A stretch of 64,000 bases of DNA, from NCBI RefSeq assembly GCF_963855985.1, contig NC_087119.1:8224001-8288000 (forward strand), written 5' to 3'. The notes below the pieces were generated by a model that made no database searches, was not told the DNA's origin, and was given only the letters and a program-made list of their open reading frames with translations. Shown here piece after piece: positions 24,950 to 36,668 of this stretch. Position 1 is the first letter of the stretch; every line of letters begins with the position of its first letter. Source of the stretch: Ostrinia nubilalis (lineage: Eukaryota; Arthropoda; Insecta; Lepidoptera; Crambidae). A program made the position numbers and the translations under genes.

Positions 24950-26526
24950 CCCAAACGCTGGGCACCTGCGCACTGGGTTTATCGCCTACATATATATTTT
25001 TTACCCCAATCATGTTTTTCTTCGTTCGAAAATATTGCGACCGCTGAAAACTTATGAAATCTATCGAGATAAACAAAAATAAGTTTTTAAGATAAGTTAT
25101 CTAATTCATGATGCAATATAAACTGGGAAAGTTTTAGAATGTAGGTAGTTTTAAGTGTTTTAAATAAATGATTAAATTATTATGTAAAAAATGATCTGTT
25201 GTGGCTTCTCTATACTTTCTAATAAATCAATAGCGGCTTAAGTCAGTAAAAAAGCCATTCTAATTTTCATCATTCGAAACTTTTTTCCATGATGATTTTT
25301 TGTATTTTCACCTAAGATCAGCTAGGTCAAAAAGTTTATTGATTTGTTGTCCTTTGACTCCTCTTGAATAAATAGCAGCTTACTGGGCTATTATCTTATA
25401 ATAGTAACCATGTTAATCAAGACTCTTTTGGAGTTCCTAAGAAGTTTAAAACAACAGAACCCCTTCTTTGATCCTACGTTAATCCTACTGTTTATGTCAT
25501 CGTCTGTAATTATTAAGGATTTTCATACTGAAACTGAAATGAAAAATTAAATTTGGTGACCCAACAAATGACGCGAGGTGTGAAAAGATACGTTTCTGTA
25601 AACAAAATAAATACTGAAATCATCAAATTAATGAACTCAACCAAAATTGAAAGAAATGTTGTCATAAAGAGTGCTAAAAATAATCGGAATATTGAACGAT
25701 TACTAAAAACAAACGGAAAACTTAAAATTGTGACATCACCATTTGCAATTATAAGTCAAGTCTCTTCTATTAAAAAAAAGAATAAGTGAAGGCACTGAGA
25801 AATCAACATGGGAAAATTCCTCAATGATATAAATAAGCTTCTTTCGTCATAATATCTTTTGTTCTATCATTTGATTAAGATTTCGGCGGATAATAAAAAT
25901 AACGAACCCCTACGCATTAATGACTAAAATAGTAATTCCAAGATTTTTCTAATTAGGTGATAGGACGTAGGATGTATTGTTCTAGAAGGCTCTGTGTTAT
26001 TTTGGTTTCTCTCTCCCTGGAATAATCCTTGCTCTTGCAACATAATAAGGCAGGGGTCGGGTGTGGGTGGTATATTGCATGGGCAAAATATTCGGTGACA
26101 TACGCGAAAGATTGCTATTTTGGTCATTGAGTTATTTGGTAGATTTTTCTAGCCGTTGGGTAGGTAATTACTATTTGTACCAAAATATAATTTTGTCGAG
26201 ATGTTTTGTATTCTCAAAAAATCTAAATAGCAAGGCAATAAAAACTTTATTTATAGCAAAACAACGACTATAATTTGAGAAAAGAAATCTCTCTGTTAAA
26301 AAGTTATTTTAAACGTGTAAAAAATAGTCTTTGAAGGCAATCCAAATGGGATTTTTTTTAAAGACTTAAAAACGAAGGTTCTCTATACGTCTGTGGGAAA
26401 AATGTTTTAAATTGATCCCCAATTAGAAATTGTATGAGTAGGTTAATTTCTATCGGCCTAACAATTCTGAAAAGAAAAGTGACCCATGCTTCGAAGGCTG
26501 GTAATTTGCCTTAAGGCATCATGTAA
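24950..26526. other. No gene seen
   Basis: Intronic or intergenic. A 78-codon Lys/Asn-rich frame at 25553-25789 looks like a chance product of AT-rich DNA. Confidence 0.4.
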
Positions 26527-26721
26527 GTAGGTACACTCGAGTTCATAAATATGTAGGCAGTGCCAATGTTTCAAAATATTGTTAGCGTTTTAACGATCAT
26601 ACTATTTCATGTAATCATATAAACTGTTCATTAACATGTTGCGGTAGCGCAGTATTGGCTACTGCGCTACAATATTTTGAATGGGCACTGCCAATATATT
26701 TATGAACTCGACTGTACCTAC
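26527..26721. mobile_element. Inverted-repeat MITE
   Basis: GTAGGTACACTCGAGTTCAT and its inverse at the right end, with an inner GGCAGTGCC/GGCACTGCC pair and a central GTAGCGCAGTATTGGCTACTG hairpin. Confidence 0.7.
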
Positions 26722-26818
26722 AGTTTGACAAATCAGACTACATACATCTTTGTTGCGAAATCGCACTTATTGCCAGATGTTTTATGTTTTTGTGTGATGT
26801 CCTTTTCGTTTCTTTCTT

Positions 26819-26996
26819 TCTAATATTGTAAAGAGGAAAGATTTGATGATCCGTTTCTGTATTCAATAGGCTCTTAAAGTACTGGACCGATTTGGAAAAA
26901 TCTTTCACCATTAGAATCCTACACTACCTATCCCTGATGAACACTATTATAATTTTTATTAGATTTCACGCGATACAAATTTCGCGCGTCAGCTAG
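26819..26996 (+). mobile_element. Helitron-like fragment
   Basis: TCTAATATTGTAAAGAGGAA start, ACTGGACCGATTTGG subterminal block and CGCGCGTCAGCTAG end. Confidence 0.6.
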
Positions 26997-27276
26997 TGTT
27001 TACGATACATTTTAGCTCGAAATTTACACGTCATTAATGTTTTTAGATAAATCGTTCAGTCGTTATGATCTGCATAATGCCATCACAGAAAGCTATCGAA
27101 GTGTGATGTTTACGTTCGCGTCATTTTAATTATTTAAGCATTCAAATGTGATCTTGTTTTCAATATTAAAATTCAATAAGCAAATGAATAAGTAGGTAAA
27201 GTAAATGTTATTCAAACACATAATAAGATACGGGACATGAAATTGTGATTAAAAATAATTATTAATCTGATAAACG

Positions 27277-27420
27277 CCTCCAAGGACTAGTGAGTAGATT
27301 GGATCGGGTGCGTCCAGATTCGATTCCTAGATGGGATGCACAAATAAATTAAATTTTTGTAATTGTTCCCAGTTTGGTTTGGATAATAAGTATAAGCTTA
27401 AATTAATAATATTATTGTTA
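27277..27420 (+). mobile_element. SINE fragment
   Basis: The B-box-like AGATTCGATTCCTAGATGGG is followed by GATGCACAAATAAAT and a CCCAGTTTGGTTTGGATAAT body shared with other SINEs here. The A-box half is degraded. Confidence 0.5.
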
Positions 27421-27992
27421 TCGTGAAATATAATTTCTCTCCCCAGTGGACACGTTAAGCCGTTACGATTGAGTCAATTTCTGACGTCTATTGCGGCTGT
27501 AGTATTAGGATAATCTGACTCATATTATCCCTTAAGACGAAGAATAATGTAAGAATTCATAATGACGGCGAAGACCCGATTTTCCTGTATTTGAATAAAT
27601 TGTAATACATTTTTTAATCCATGCATTTCCCTCGAGTTATTTAAATCAATTTACTTAATCCACCATTTCCCCAGTCAATGAGCGCATAGTAATCGCTGCT
27701 ATTACAATCCGATTATGAAGCACGTTAGCCGCCGTGAGGTGACGTAAACTTAGGAGTTATTCGGGCAGGTAAAGGGTCATGAGTCGATGGAAGGAAGTGA
27801 AGCGAGGCGAGATAGAGCGGTTACACCGGGCGGGGATGTGCGTGCGACACGCGATCCGATACCACCAGCCGATGCCGGGAAGTACACAGAGGTGCGAGAC
27901 ACACCGAGAACACAGTGATCGTAGTCATAAATTGATATTGATGATGACGATTCAGCACTTGACAACTTGCATTTGTGAAGAGGCACTGAGGC

Positions 27993-28157
27993 CGCTTTCA
28001 CATTAGGGCGTGAGAAGCGCGACAGCAGCGCTGCAGCGGCGTTTTTATAATGTGAAGGCAATTAAGGCATGCATCCGCTGTCACATAGTATGAAATTATC
28101 GGCAGCGCATCTGTCGCGCGTTTGCCGCGCTGCGAAAGTTGCCTAAATGTGAAAGCG
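27993..28157. mobile_element. Inverted-repeat MITE, CpG-rich
   Basis: CGCTTTCACATTA at the left and TAAATGTGAAAGCG at the right, with an inner AGCGCGACAGCAGCGCTGC segment mirrored by GGCAGCGCATCTGTCGCGC. Confidence 0.65.
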
Positions 28158-28751
28158 TAATTTAATTCATTGCACGCGGAATGTACAGCGGAGCTTAAAA
28201 CCAGAACCACTGAATTCACACAATGTAAAACAATTTCCACTTGGAAATTCTCAACATGCTTCAGTTTTAGTTAATACGAGATTTAACGTTGCATCATCTG
28301 CCTTTCTATATTACTTAAATTATCAAAATGGGTCTATTAACAAATTTTTATTAAAAGCATATAATTATTATGCCACCCCACAAAGGAAAATGAAACCACG
28401 ACTATAAAAATTGAAAGCAGCTTGCAGTAAAAAATGCAAAAATAAATTTAATATTCTGTTTGTGATGCCAACAAGCTTCGCTTGCCCGCGGACCAGCAGA
28501 CGTTTTTAATTTCACCTGCGAAATAATAGATAAGCCTCACTAACACACACTAAGTGAATTTAAACTATGCTGGCTGTACATAATCTGGCGATTTCAGGTC
28601 AGCTAAGTATGTTCTGACACAGTTCTGTACTGTATCCCACCGTTTATGCGCGGGCCAGTGTAACTTAATGTTAAGAAATGGAATAGTTAAACTGAACAAT
28701 AAAAGCCTGAAAAAGTTTTTCAAAACTAATACGAAAAGTACCCTCGGACTA

Positions 28752-29012
28752 TCACTACATAGTATAAAACAAAGTCGCTTTCCGCTGTCTGTCCCTATGT
28801 ATGCTTAGATCTTTAAAACTACGCAACGGATTTTGAAGCGGTTTTTTTAATAGATATGCCCGTTTTCACCATCAATCCCTAATTTTTAAGTGACCCCTAT
28901 GGTAACACATAACAGGAATTTTATTTTCATGGGGGTTACTTAAAAATTAGGGATTGATGGTGAAAACGGGCATATCTATTAAAAAAACCGCTTCAAAATC
29001 CGTTGCGGTCAC
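28752..29012. mobile_element. Helitron-like element carrying a fold-back
   Basis: The Helitron-type start TCACTACATAGTATAAAAC and an ACTACGCAACGGATTTTG block are followed by a palindrome with arms 28822-28896 and 28934-29005 (GCCCGTTTTCACCATCAATC core). The arms include the flanking TTTTGAAGCGG sequence, and a CACTAGT end follows. Confidence 0.6.
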
Positions 29013-29503
29013 TAGTTTATTATAAGCTATAAAATATCTAAAGCGAATTAAACGCTCACGGAATTATTGAACTTAACTATGATGTTTCAACATTTTCCAA
29101 TAGGTATTTAGGAGGTATTTTCATTGGTTATTTAAATGGTTTGGTCCCGATAGTGCCTTAACGCAGCTTCATTATCCAGCTTAGCTCATAGAGCTTACTT
29201 AAAATACTTAGCCAAGCTAACCCTTGTAGCTCCCGGTGTGCCCCACGCACAAAGCTATGTGCTGAACCGCCCAACTAAATCTCTTATTGACGCGCGATCG
29301 CACAACTCACCGTAACATCAATCTTTTATTCGTCCGTCATTATACATATAGGTAATATTTTTTTCTATGAGAGGTATCGATACTCTTATGGTTGAAAATG
29401 TTGAAATTGATTGATTTTGATTGAATTGTTGATTGTGGGATCAACGGTCTATCTCTCACAGATAGAAAAGGTATTATTGTCAGATATAAAAAAGTCCACT
29501 CAC

Positions 29504-29759
29504 CTCCCAATTTTCCGGGATTAGTTTCTTCCTTAGACTGGAGTCTTGGTACCTCGTAGGGAGCACCGGGTCCTCCCCCGACACCGCTCGCTGGTAGGAG
29601 AGCCTGCGGCCCTTGCTGTCAGTCACCACTCCATAGTGGTTCTCAGGTATGCTGGACAGGTCCTGGTAGGAGTGGCATCCTTGTATCTCTCGGTTCTTCT
29701 CATCTTGGATGACGCGCCGGAGGTAGTTGGTGAGACCTTCGCTTGCCAGCCAGGTGACC
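29504..29759 (-). CDS. Gene A, fourth coding exon (most structured part seen)
   Basis: The exon is 256 nt, with acceptor ATTTCAG before 29759 and donor GTGAGT at 29503. One base completes a split Arg codon, then 85 codons end in phase 0. The translation starts VTWLASEGLTNYLRRVIQ and ends LRKKLIPENWE. It has a mixed hydrophobic/charged composition with Trp, Tyr and Leu residues, unlike the low-complexity exons before it, so it may be the start of a folded domain. I do not recognise it. Together with the three upstream exons the readable protein is 469 residues and incomplete, since the phase-0 donor requires a further exon at lower coordinates. No convincing next exon was found between 29500 and 1, so it may lie outside the window or be small. 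Confidence 0.8.
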
Positions 29760-30054
29760 CTGAAATATTTTGTAAATGAATTCACCATTCCACAGATAAT
29801 CATGATTATATTATGTAGGTGAGTAATATAATATATTTTCATGCTTTCAAACCTGAGCTATCAGGGTAATAGGACGCTTACAGACATTTGCCTAACGACA
29901 AAGACAACTGCATCGTCTGCATCCTGATAGTCTGAAGCCAAACGTGCGAGAAATCCTGAAGATCACGAAACATATATACAAACTAGTTTCTAATATGACC
30001 GTGAGTTAAAAAACTAATTAAAAATGTCAGTTGATGACGTTTTTATCAACAATA

Positions 30055-30563
30055 CAGGGTGACTGGAACTGAATCCGCCATAGCTAATACGCGTATAGAG
30101 GAGGTCATTTGCTAATTATTGAACCCTACTTTCTATGACTAAAGTTTTATAGTTTAGGAGATATTTCAATTTTTATACTTTTTTTAGATTTTTCCGAAGA
30201 TCATTGGCAATCCATTATCACCATTAGCTTTTTTTTAAATCGAATTCGAACTTTAATTTTTTATCGTGGTTTGTACTTTTGTTGAACTTTGGCGGCTCGT
30301 GGCTAGTTATTCAATCATTATCTGGATCTGAAATTTATTTTATTTAACTAAAAGTTTATTCGATATTAGTATCAAATAAAAAAATCGGTTAAAATCATGC
30401 GAGAAAAAAATTTAAGCAGTTTTTAGGTAAAATTTCGGAAAAATCTGAAAACAGTTTAAAAATTGACATATCTCCTAAACTATAGAAAGTAAGGTTCAAA
30501 AATTAGCAAATGACCTCCTCTATACGCGTATTAGCTATGGCGGGTTCAGTTCCAGTCACCCTG
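30055..30563. mobile_element. TA-flanked fold-back element
   Basis: CAGGGTGACTGGAACTGAA at the left is mirrored at the right, with TA at 30053-30054 and 30564-30565. The arms are over 100 bp and the middle is AT-rich. Terminal CAGGGTG is shared with the families at 50704 and 60120, but the interior differs. Confidence 0.75.
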
Positions 30564-30596
30564 TATAGTGAATAGAGTCAACAACTGCGGTACATT

Positions 30597-30720
30597 CATC
30601 ATCATCATCATCATCTCAGCCATAGGACGACCACTGCTGAACATAGGCCTCCCCCAACGCTTTTCATGTTTTCCGGTTGATAGTGGCTTGCGTCTTGTGC
30701 AATCTTAAGTAGCGTTAATG
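30597..30720 (-). mobile_element. RTE 3' tail fragment
   Basis: An ATC-triplet microsatellite is followed by TCAGCCATAGGACGACCACTG and AACATAGGCCTCCCCCAA, the usual 3' end of RTE LINEs read in reverse. Confidence 0.7.
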
Positions 30721-30774
30721 CATTTACGTCCCGTTGACTATAGGTCGTCTGTGAGAAACCTAACTCAAGGACAC

Positions 30775-30806
30775 AAGGACGTGTCGTCATGCATCAAGAC
30801 GACACG
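30775..30806. repeat. Short hairpin
   Basis: CGTGTCGTC and GACGACACG are separated by 10 bp. There is no T tract or other sign of a transcript end. Confidence 0.4.
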
Positions 30807-31070
30807 TCACCGGCAATGTCTGTCAATGTTGACAACTGTCACAACAGGCGGCTGTACTAGGCTTATCGACGCTTGGAGCATGAGCGCATCATGTCAATCG
30901 TTGTGTTCACAAGGGAATTGAATACCGTACCCAACTATAGTAGCTACCTTGATCGAGATTAATACCGAAATCGAGAGGTAAGCGTGGTTAATTTAGCGCG
31001 TGGATGGTAGGGTAAAGAGCGACCTAATAAAAAATCTCGCCATCGAAGTGCCAAAAAAGAACTTATTATA

Positions 31071-31235
31071 AGGCCTTGTCCAGGAGGGCTAATTCACCGC
31101 GAATGTCTTCGCGCGAACACGAGCGTATGTATGACGCGATTTACGCGCAAAACAACTTGCGCGTGTCTTGTGGACGCAATGTATTAGCTGCTAGTATCTC
31201 GCCAACGCGGCGAATTCGCCCTCCTGGACAAGGCC
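31071..31235. mobile_element. Inverted-repeat MITE
   Basis: AGGCCTTGTCCAGGAGGGC is mirrored exactly at the right end. The interior is GC-rich with CGCG words. Confidence 0.75.
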
Positions 31236-31479
31236 TAAGACGTAATCATATTTTGCTTCTGTCTGTACCATATTAGCTTAAATAAAAATCACACCGGCAA
31301 CACTTTTACAAAGTTGATTAGTATAGCTCGTTTTACAAAGTCGATGAGATATAAGTACATGGTATCACGGCTTTACCCTCCGGAAGCCAAGTTCAAGTTC
31401 GGTGCGACCCAGTTAGCGGAGGATGTGCCCACTAGATGCGGCCTACTAAGTAGAACACGGTGTTTCAAAGTAAATATCA

Positions 31480-31759
31480 GTGGCACTTTGTATTTTATAT
31501 TTTCATTAGATAAATGTATGCAAATACAATTGCGGACCGTAAAGCTGAAGAGATTGTTTGCTTGGACGCGCTAATGTCAGAAACTGCTGGTCCGATTTGA
31601 AAGAATATTTTTGTGTTGGATAGCAGCACTATCGAGGCTAGCTCTAGGCTATACATATAGCAGCCAATAGGGGCTGAGCAGAAAGAAAAATGTTGCAAAT
31701 ACGGGAAATAATTCGAACTATAAATATTTTCACGAGTACGAAGTCGCGAGCACAGCTAG
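31480..31759 (+). mobile_element. Helitron-like 3' fragment
   Basis: A CTGCTGGTCCGATTTGAAAG subterminal block and an ACGAAGTCGCGAGCACAG end followed by CTAG. The left boundary is uncertain. Confidence 0.5.
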
Positions 31760-31954
31760 TAATAACATAAGAGAATGTGAAATACCGAAAATGTTTTCAT
31801 TGACCTCTTTCAGACTTTCATCTTCCAGATTATTTAAAATAGTACCTACACACGGAGCTTTAAGATATTCTTCGAATGAATTTGCCTCAGCTAAGTTTAA
31901 CCTGAAAATTATTCATCTTTATTTTTAGCATGTTACGTTAAATAAATACCAAGG

Positions 31955-33272
31955 CACAGTATGTTATGAGACTGTATAATCGGACATTCTCATTTATTTG
32001 ATGAACCGCATAGAGCTCAGTTATACAAACATGATAGTAAAACTCCCGTTTGAAAATTCCAAGTAGTTTTCGCGGTATAAAAATTCAAAGTTACCTATTT
32101 TTTTACTTCAAAATTATGCAAAAATATTCTCACTCGTTAACTAATAACATTTAATTCAGAATTGTTATAATACTTCATAGAGCTCTTAAAACTACACGTA
32201 ATAAGCGTATTAAGTGCTTCGTAAACGCATTCAGTTAATTAGGAAAAATGATTTTATTGATTTTTGTTTTCATTTTTTTTCTTAATTATACCTTAATATA
32301 TGCAAACATTTTTAATTGCAATATATAGCCTGATATTTAATCTAATTGTATAAAAAAAATCAGCTTTAAATTCCGTGATATATTTGAGGGAAATCAAATT
32401 GAAAATATGCGCCATATAGAATTGTAAATTTCCCATCACTTTTTAATAGCAATATTTCTTTTGGATGTTTAAATATCATCAGCTCGATTATACCAAATTA
32501 TTGTATTGACATTCGATTTACATAGGTTTCAAATCGATGAAAAAATAATTAAAGGTAGGATAAATTCGACTTCCTAGATTTGTTTACAAACTTTTTTAGT
32601 TAGTTACTTACATACAACTTAAGTTAATATAAGAGTGTTAAAAAAGAAAAAAGACTCGACTTGAGAACCTCCTCCTTTTTTTAAAGTCGGTTAAAAACAA
32701 TGTGAATGTGACTTTTTAGAACCTTCAACACTATGCACATAACAGGCGGGATTTGAAACTTTTTAGAAATGAATTATTCCTTCCAAAATTGTCGACCCTA
32801 GACTCGTAAAAATTTTATTAAGACGTTTTATGTTTTTTCTCAAATATATCACGGAGTTAAAAGCTGATTTTATTAATACAATTAGATTGAATATCAGACT
32901 ATATCTTGCAATTAAAAATGTTTGCATATATTAAGGTATAATTGAGAAAAAAAATTAAAACAAAAATCAATAAAATCATTTTTCCTAATTAACTGAATGC
33001 GTTTACGAAGCACTTAATACGCTTATTACGTGTAGTTTTAAGAGCTCTATGAAGTATTATAACAATTCTGAATTAAATGTTATTAGTTAACGAGTGAGAA
33101 TATTTTTGCATAATTTTGAAGTAAAAAAATAGGTAACTTTGAATTTTTATACCGCAAAAACTACGTGGAATTTTCAAACGGGAGTTTTACTATCATGTTT
33201 GTATAACTGAGCTCTATACGTTTCATCAAATCAATGAGAATGTCCGTTTATACAGTCCCATAACACACTGTG
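31955..33272. mobile_element. Long-inverted-repeat element with Transib-like ends
   Basis: The left end CACAGTATGTTATG and the inverse of the right end, CACAGTGTGTTATG, begin 434-bp arms (31955-32388 and 32839-33272). The flanks show a 5-bp duplication CAAGG (31950-31954 and 33273-33277). A CACWRTG terminus with a 5-bp GC-leaning target duplication is characteristic of Transib transposons. No transposase is present in the 450-bp middle, which carries the dispersed GGAGGAGGTTCT motif. Confidence 0.65.
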
Positions 33273-33459
33273 CAAGGGTTAGAATCCTTGTTATTACAAT
33301 AAGATATTTCTTGAGCGCACTTTAGTAGAAGCAGTTTCTTAAAATACTGTTATTCGTATTTTCAGTCTCGTAGGTTTATCGTTTACTTTTTAAGTTTTTA
33401 CCCTTTACTATACTCGGCGCAAAGACTCGTGGCAGGCGGTGTAATAATAACTGTGTGTA

Positions 33460-33787
33460 AAGGCCTATTCAGACCTAAGCGGTATTCGCTACCGTCTGCG
33501 GCAGAGAAAACCCAGTGGGTATGCGGTAGTAATACTGTTCAGACCTAAGCGGTATTCGCTACCGTCTGCGGCAGAGAAAACGCTCTAGCCGCGGTACTTG
33601 ATACTAAATACCTGAGCGAAACCCGCGTGGTATGTACTCGTACCTCTACCCACAGCGGCAGCAAATATCGCTCAGATCGCTCTAGCCGTGATACTTGATA
33701 CTAAATACCTGAGCGAAACCCGCGCGGTACCTATATATACCTCTACCCACAGCGGCAGCGAATTTCACTCAGGTTTGAATATGCCTT
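33460..33787. mobile_element. TA-flanked MITE with internal duplications
   Basis: TA-AAGGCCTATTCAGACC start and an inverted GGTTTGAATATGCCTT-TA end. Inside, CAGACCTAAGCGGTATTCGC occurs twice and the TACTTGATACTAAATACCTG block occurs twice. Confidence 0.7.
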
Positions 33788-33803
33788 TATAAATAAGAAA
33801 ACA

Positions 33804-33877
33804 TGTCAAAAAATCTCAGGTCTAGTTTCACATATTATTTTCATATGTGCTTGTGCACTTTATCGTGACTCACACTG
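33804..33877. mobile_element. Solo end of the CAGTGTGAGTCACG family
   Basis: The GGTCTAGTTTCACAT ... CGTGACTCACACTG end matches the right end of 62768-63863, next to TA. The rest of the element is missing. Confidence 0.6.
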
Positions 33878-33963
33878 TATAGTGTAATTCGTATGCTCAT
33901 AGTACCTACATTGAAGTGACGTTTTGAAACTAGTGTTCAGCGTGCGTGTAAGTAAGTCGTAAG

Positions 33964-36292
33964 TATTGATGTGCCGTTCCCGAGAACGCTCTCCCAACTG
34001 AGAATATTCTCGGGAGCGCTCCCGGGAGCGTTCTCCTAAGTGAGAAAGGTTGAGAATCATGTTTATCAAATGGAAATAAACAAACTTTCTTAAGTAAATT
34101 AGTATTAAATTAAGTCAACAGATAAGTGTATATTAAACAATACACTCTATTTGCAGTGAAAGGCTATATTCCCAGTGTTCCCGAGAATATTCTCGGGAAC
34201 TTTCCCGGCAATATTCTCGGCAACTGCACCTTTATTATATTTTATTTTTTTCGTCGTGAAATGTGGTTTTAATGATATGTAAGATGACAGAAATTTCTTT
34301 TTACACGTAATTAAATAATGTAACTGTCCATTTTTTCGTTTTTAACACGCTTTTATTAGGTCGTCGTGTATGTAACTAACTATGTAATGGAATCTTAGAA
34401 TCTGAATTACACGTACTTCTAAGTCTTGTATCATCATGAAACTTGGCATTTATAATGTAGATTAGATGACAATACAATATTGTGGTACCAGCTGGTCTGA
34501 TGATGGGACTGGAAGGTGGTCAAAGGAAACGGCGGAATCACATCGAGTTTGGGGTCATTGGATTTGTCTTTTCGAGATCTTTAAGTGCTAGATAATGTCC
34601 AGGGTCCTAATGATGGAGTCAGGAGGTGGCCATAGAAACTCCTAAACGCAAGGGTGGAAACTCATCGAGTTGGGTTCGTTGGATTTGTCTCTTTGAGCAC
34701 TTTAATGCTAGATGATGTCCAGGATCCTGATGATTTTTGGCCTTTTAGTGCTGTTAGTAATTAAAAGCGTGTTTTTAGTTTTTTAAACTATTCTTATTTG
34801 ACATTAAGGACATATTTCACAATCGCTTAGTAAGGGCCTGTTTCGCCACTTCTGGATAAGTTGTGGATAGCTTGTCTGACGGATCATTTGACACATTTTT
34901 ATAGAAAATACGTGCTAGCTAGATTGATCCGACACTTACCGAATATATCCCGGACATTAGTCTGTACGAGATTAGAATGGTTCCCAAACAGCTGAAAAAC
35001 AGCAAGGCACCGTAATCACGGCTGAGCTTCTGAAAGCAGGCGGAATGCCGGCACTAAAGGCTTTTCAGAAGCTGCTCGATTCCGTCATCCTCGAGGGCAT
35101 AACGCCTTCGGCATGGCAAAGAAGTATAGTGATACCTACTCATCTTCAAAATTAGAAATAAAGATAAAGAATTATAGAGCCATTTCGCTTCTGAGCCATG
35201 TCTACAAGCTGTTTTCGATAGTCATTACGAATTGTCACGTTAGCAGGCTCGACGACTTTCAGCCCCCCGAACAAGCCGGTTTCCGAAATTGGCTTTAGTA
35301 CCATAGATAGACCATAACAATATACGCTACGGCAGATTATATGGAAGATCAAGGAGTATAATCAGCCGCTTTGCGTTTGTGAACTATGAGAAAGCCTTCG
35401 ATTCGATTGAGACATGGGCAGTGCTGCAGTCTCTCCAACTGTGCCAAATTGACTATCGATACATTAAAGTGTTGAATGGCTTGTACAAATACGCCACAGT
35501 GACAGTCCGTTTCAAGACCAGGACCCGAAACCTATCCAGTTGCAGCGAGGGGTGAGACAGGGAGACGTCATCACCATCGCCCTGGAAGATGTTTATAAGC
35601 TTCTGGGCTAGAGCGGATTCAGCATAATATCAACGGCGAGCACATCACCCAGACAACAGACGATATCGTAGTCATGGGCGAGATGGATCTCAAAATGAAC
35701 ATGGACAAGATTTAAAAATCATGTCTAAAGACCGTGTTGCACCCACTCCTCTAAAAGCTGGACTCTACACTCGAAGTTGTTGACAATAATGTATACCTGG
35801 GACAAACAGTCCAGTTAGGTAGGTCCAACTTCGAAAAAAGGTCAATCATCGAATCCAGCTCGGCTGGGCAGCCTTCGGGAAGCTTCACGATATTTTCACG
35901 CGGCGTCTGCGTCGCGTTGCCGCTCCGCTTTAAATCCGCTTTGAATCCGCTTGCAATCCGCTAGGGTGGCAAGGGCCTTAAAACTCAGAGGCACACTGAT
36001 GTTCAAATACCGTAGCCGAGTCCTAAAGCCGCGGTACGCGTTCGCCACGAAAAGAGTGAGCAAGACAGCAATATCTCACTCACACATGTCGTGCCTTGTT
36101 TATAACGACTAGTCTTAACGCCCAGTTTCGAAACATTACAAATAATATCACATAAACAACAAAATTAAAATTAAAACTAAATGTATTCTATCGAGAACAC
36201 TGAGAATATTCCCGGGAGCGTTCTCGGTTCTCGAGAATATTCTCACTGGGAATATTGCCGGGAACGAGAACTTTCTCAGCGGCACATCTCTA
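33964..36292. mobile_element. 2.3-kb hAT-like element
   Basis: The left end TATTGATGTGCCG and the inverse of the right end, TAGAGATGTGCCG, are flanked by a perfect 8-bp duplication GTCGTAAG (33956-33963 and 36293-36300). Both subterminal regions hold clusters of GAGAATATTCTC palindromes. The interior has a ~115-bp direct repeat (34493-34735), a truncated MITE half (34834-34935) and the dead RTE fragment. No transposase frame is visible. Confidence 0.75.
34960..35880 (+). pseudogene. Dead RTE-type retrotransposon polymerase fragment
   Basis: In three frames broken by many stops the plus strand gives AELLKAGGMPALKAFQKLLD, SAWQRSIVI, DDFQPPEQAGF, YEKAFDSIE and QLQRGVRQGDVI. These are ordered blocks of an RTE/BovB-like reverse transcriptase. 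The catalytic FADD block is lost in the decayed part near 35650. It is old and is contained in the 2.3-kb hAT-like element at 33964-36292. Confidence 0.75.
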
Positions 36293-36486
36293 GTCGTAAG
36301 TGTTTTATCGTCAGTTCATGCCAGTAATTGTAATTTACACATTGTATCAGCAATTACCTGGTTAAACTGTTAGTTACGTTTTTATCGTCTTTGATTAACA
36401 TGAGTTATATTATTTGATTTAAGACAATAATTGCAATAATTACGTTTTCTACTTTCACTTTACAGGAACCAGTGTTCAATATCAAT

Positions 36487-36668
36487 AGGGGAGACCGAGG
36501 AGAGTTATGACATTGTCGATTTTTTGGAACTTATATACCTATATTAGCGAGCTTTGTTAGCTCGAGACCTGAACTAAAAACACGCACTGTTGTTAGTTCG
36601 TTGATAGTTAATCCAAAAATCAACAATGTCACAACTCTCCACTGTTACAACTCTCCTCGGTCTCCCCT
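36487..36668. mobile_element. Inverted-repeat MITE
   Basis: GGGGAGACCGAGGAGAGTT is mirrored at the right, with a second inner pair ATGACATTGTCGATTTTTTGG and its inverse. Confidence 0.75.

Noticed and set aside
27777..28061. 94-codon minus-strand frame as a gene A exon
   Set aside because: Half of it lies in the MITE at 27993-28157 and no acceptor/donor pair with a phase-0 fit to the 29504 donor was found.
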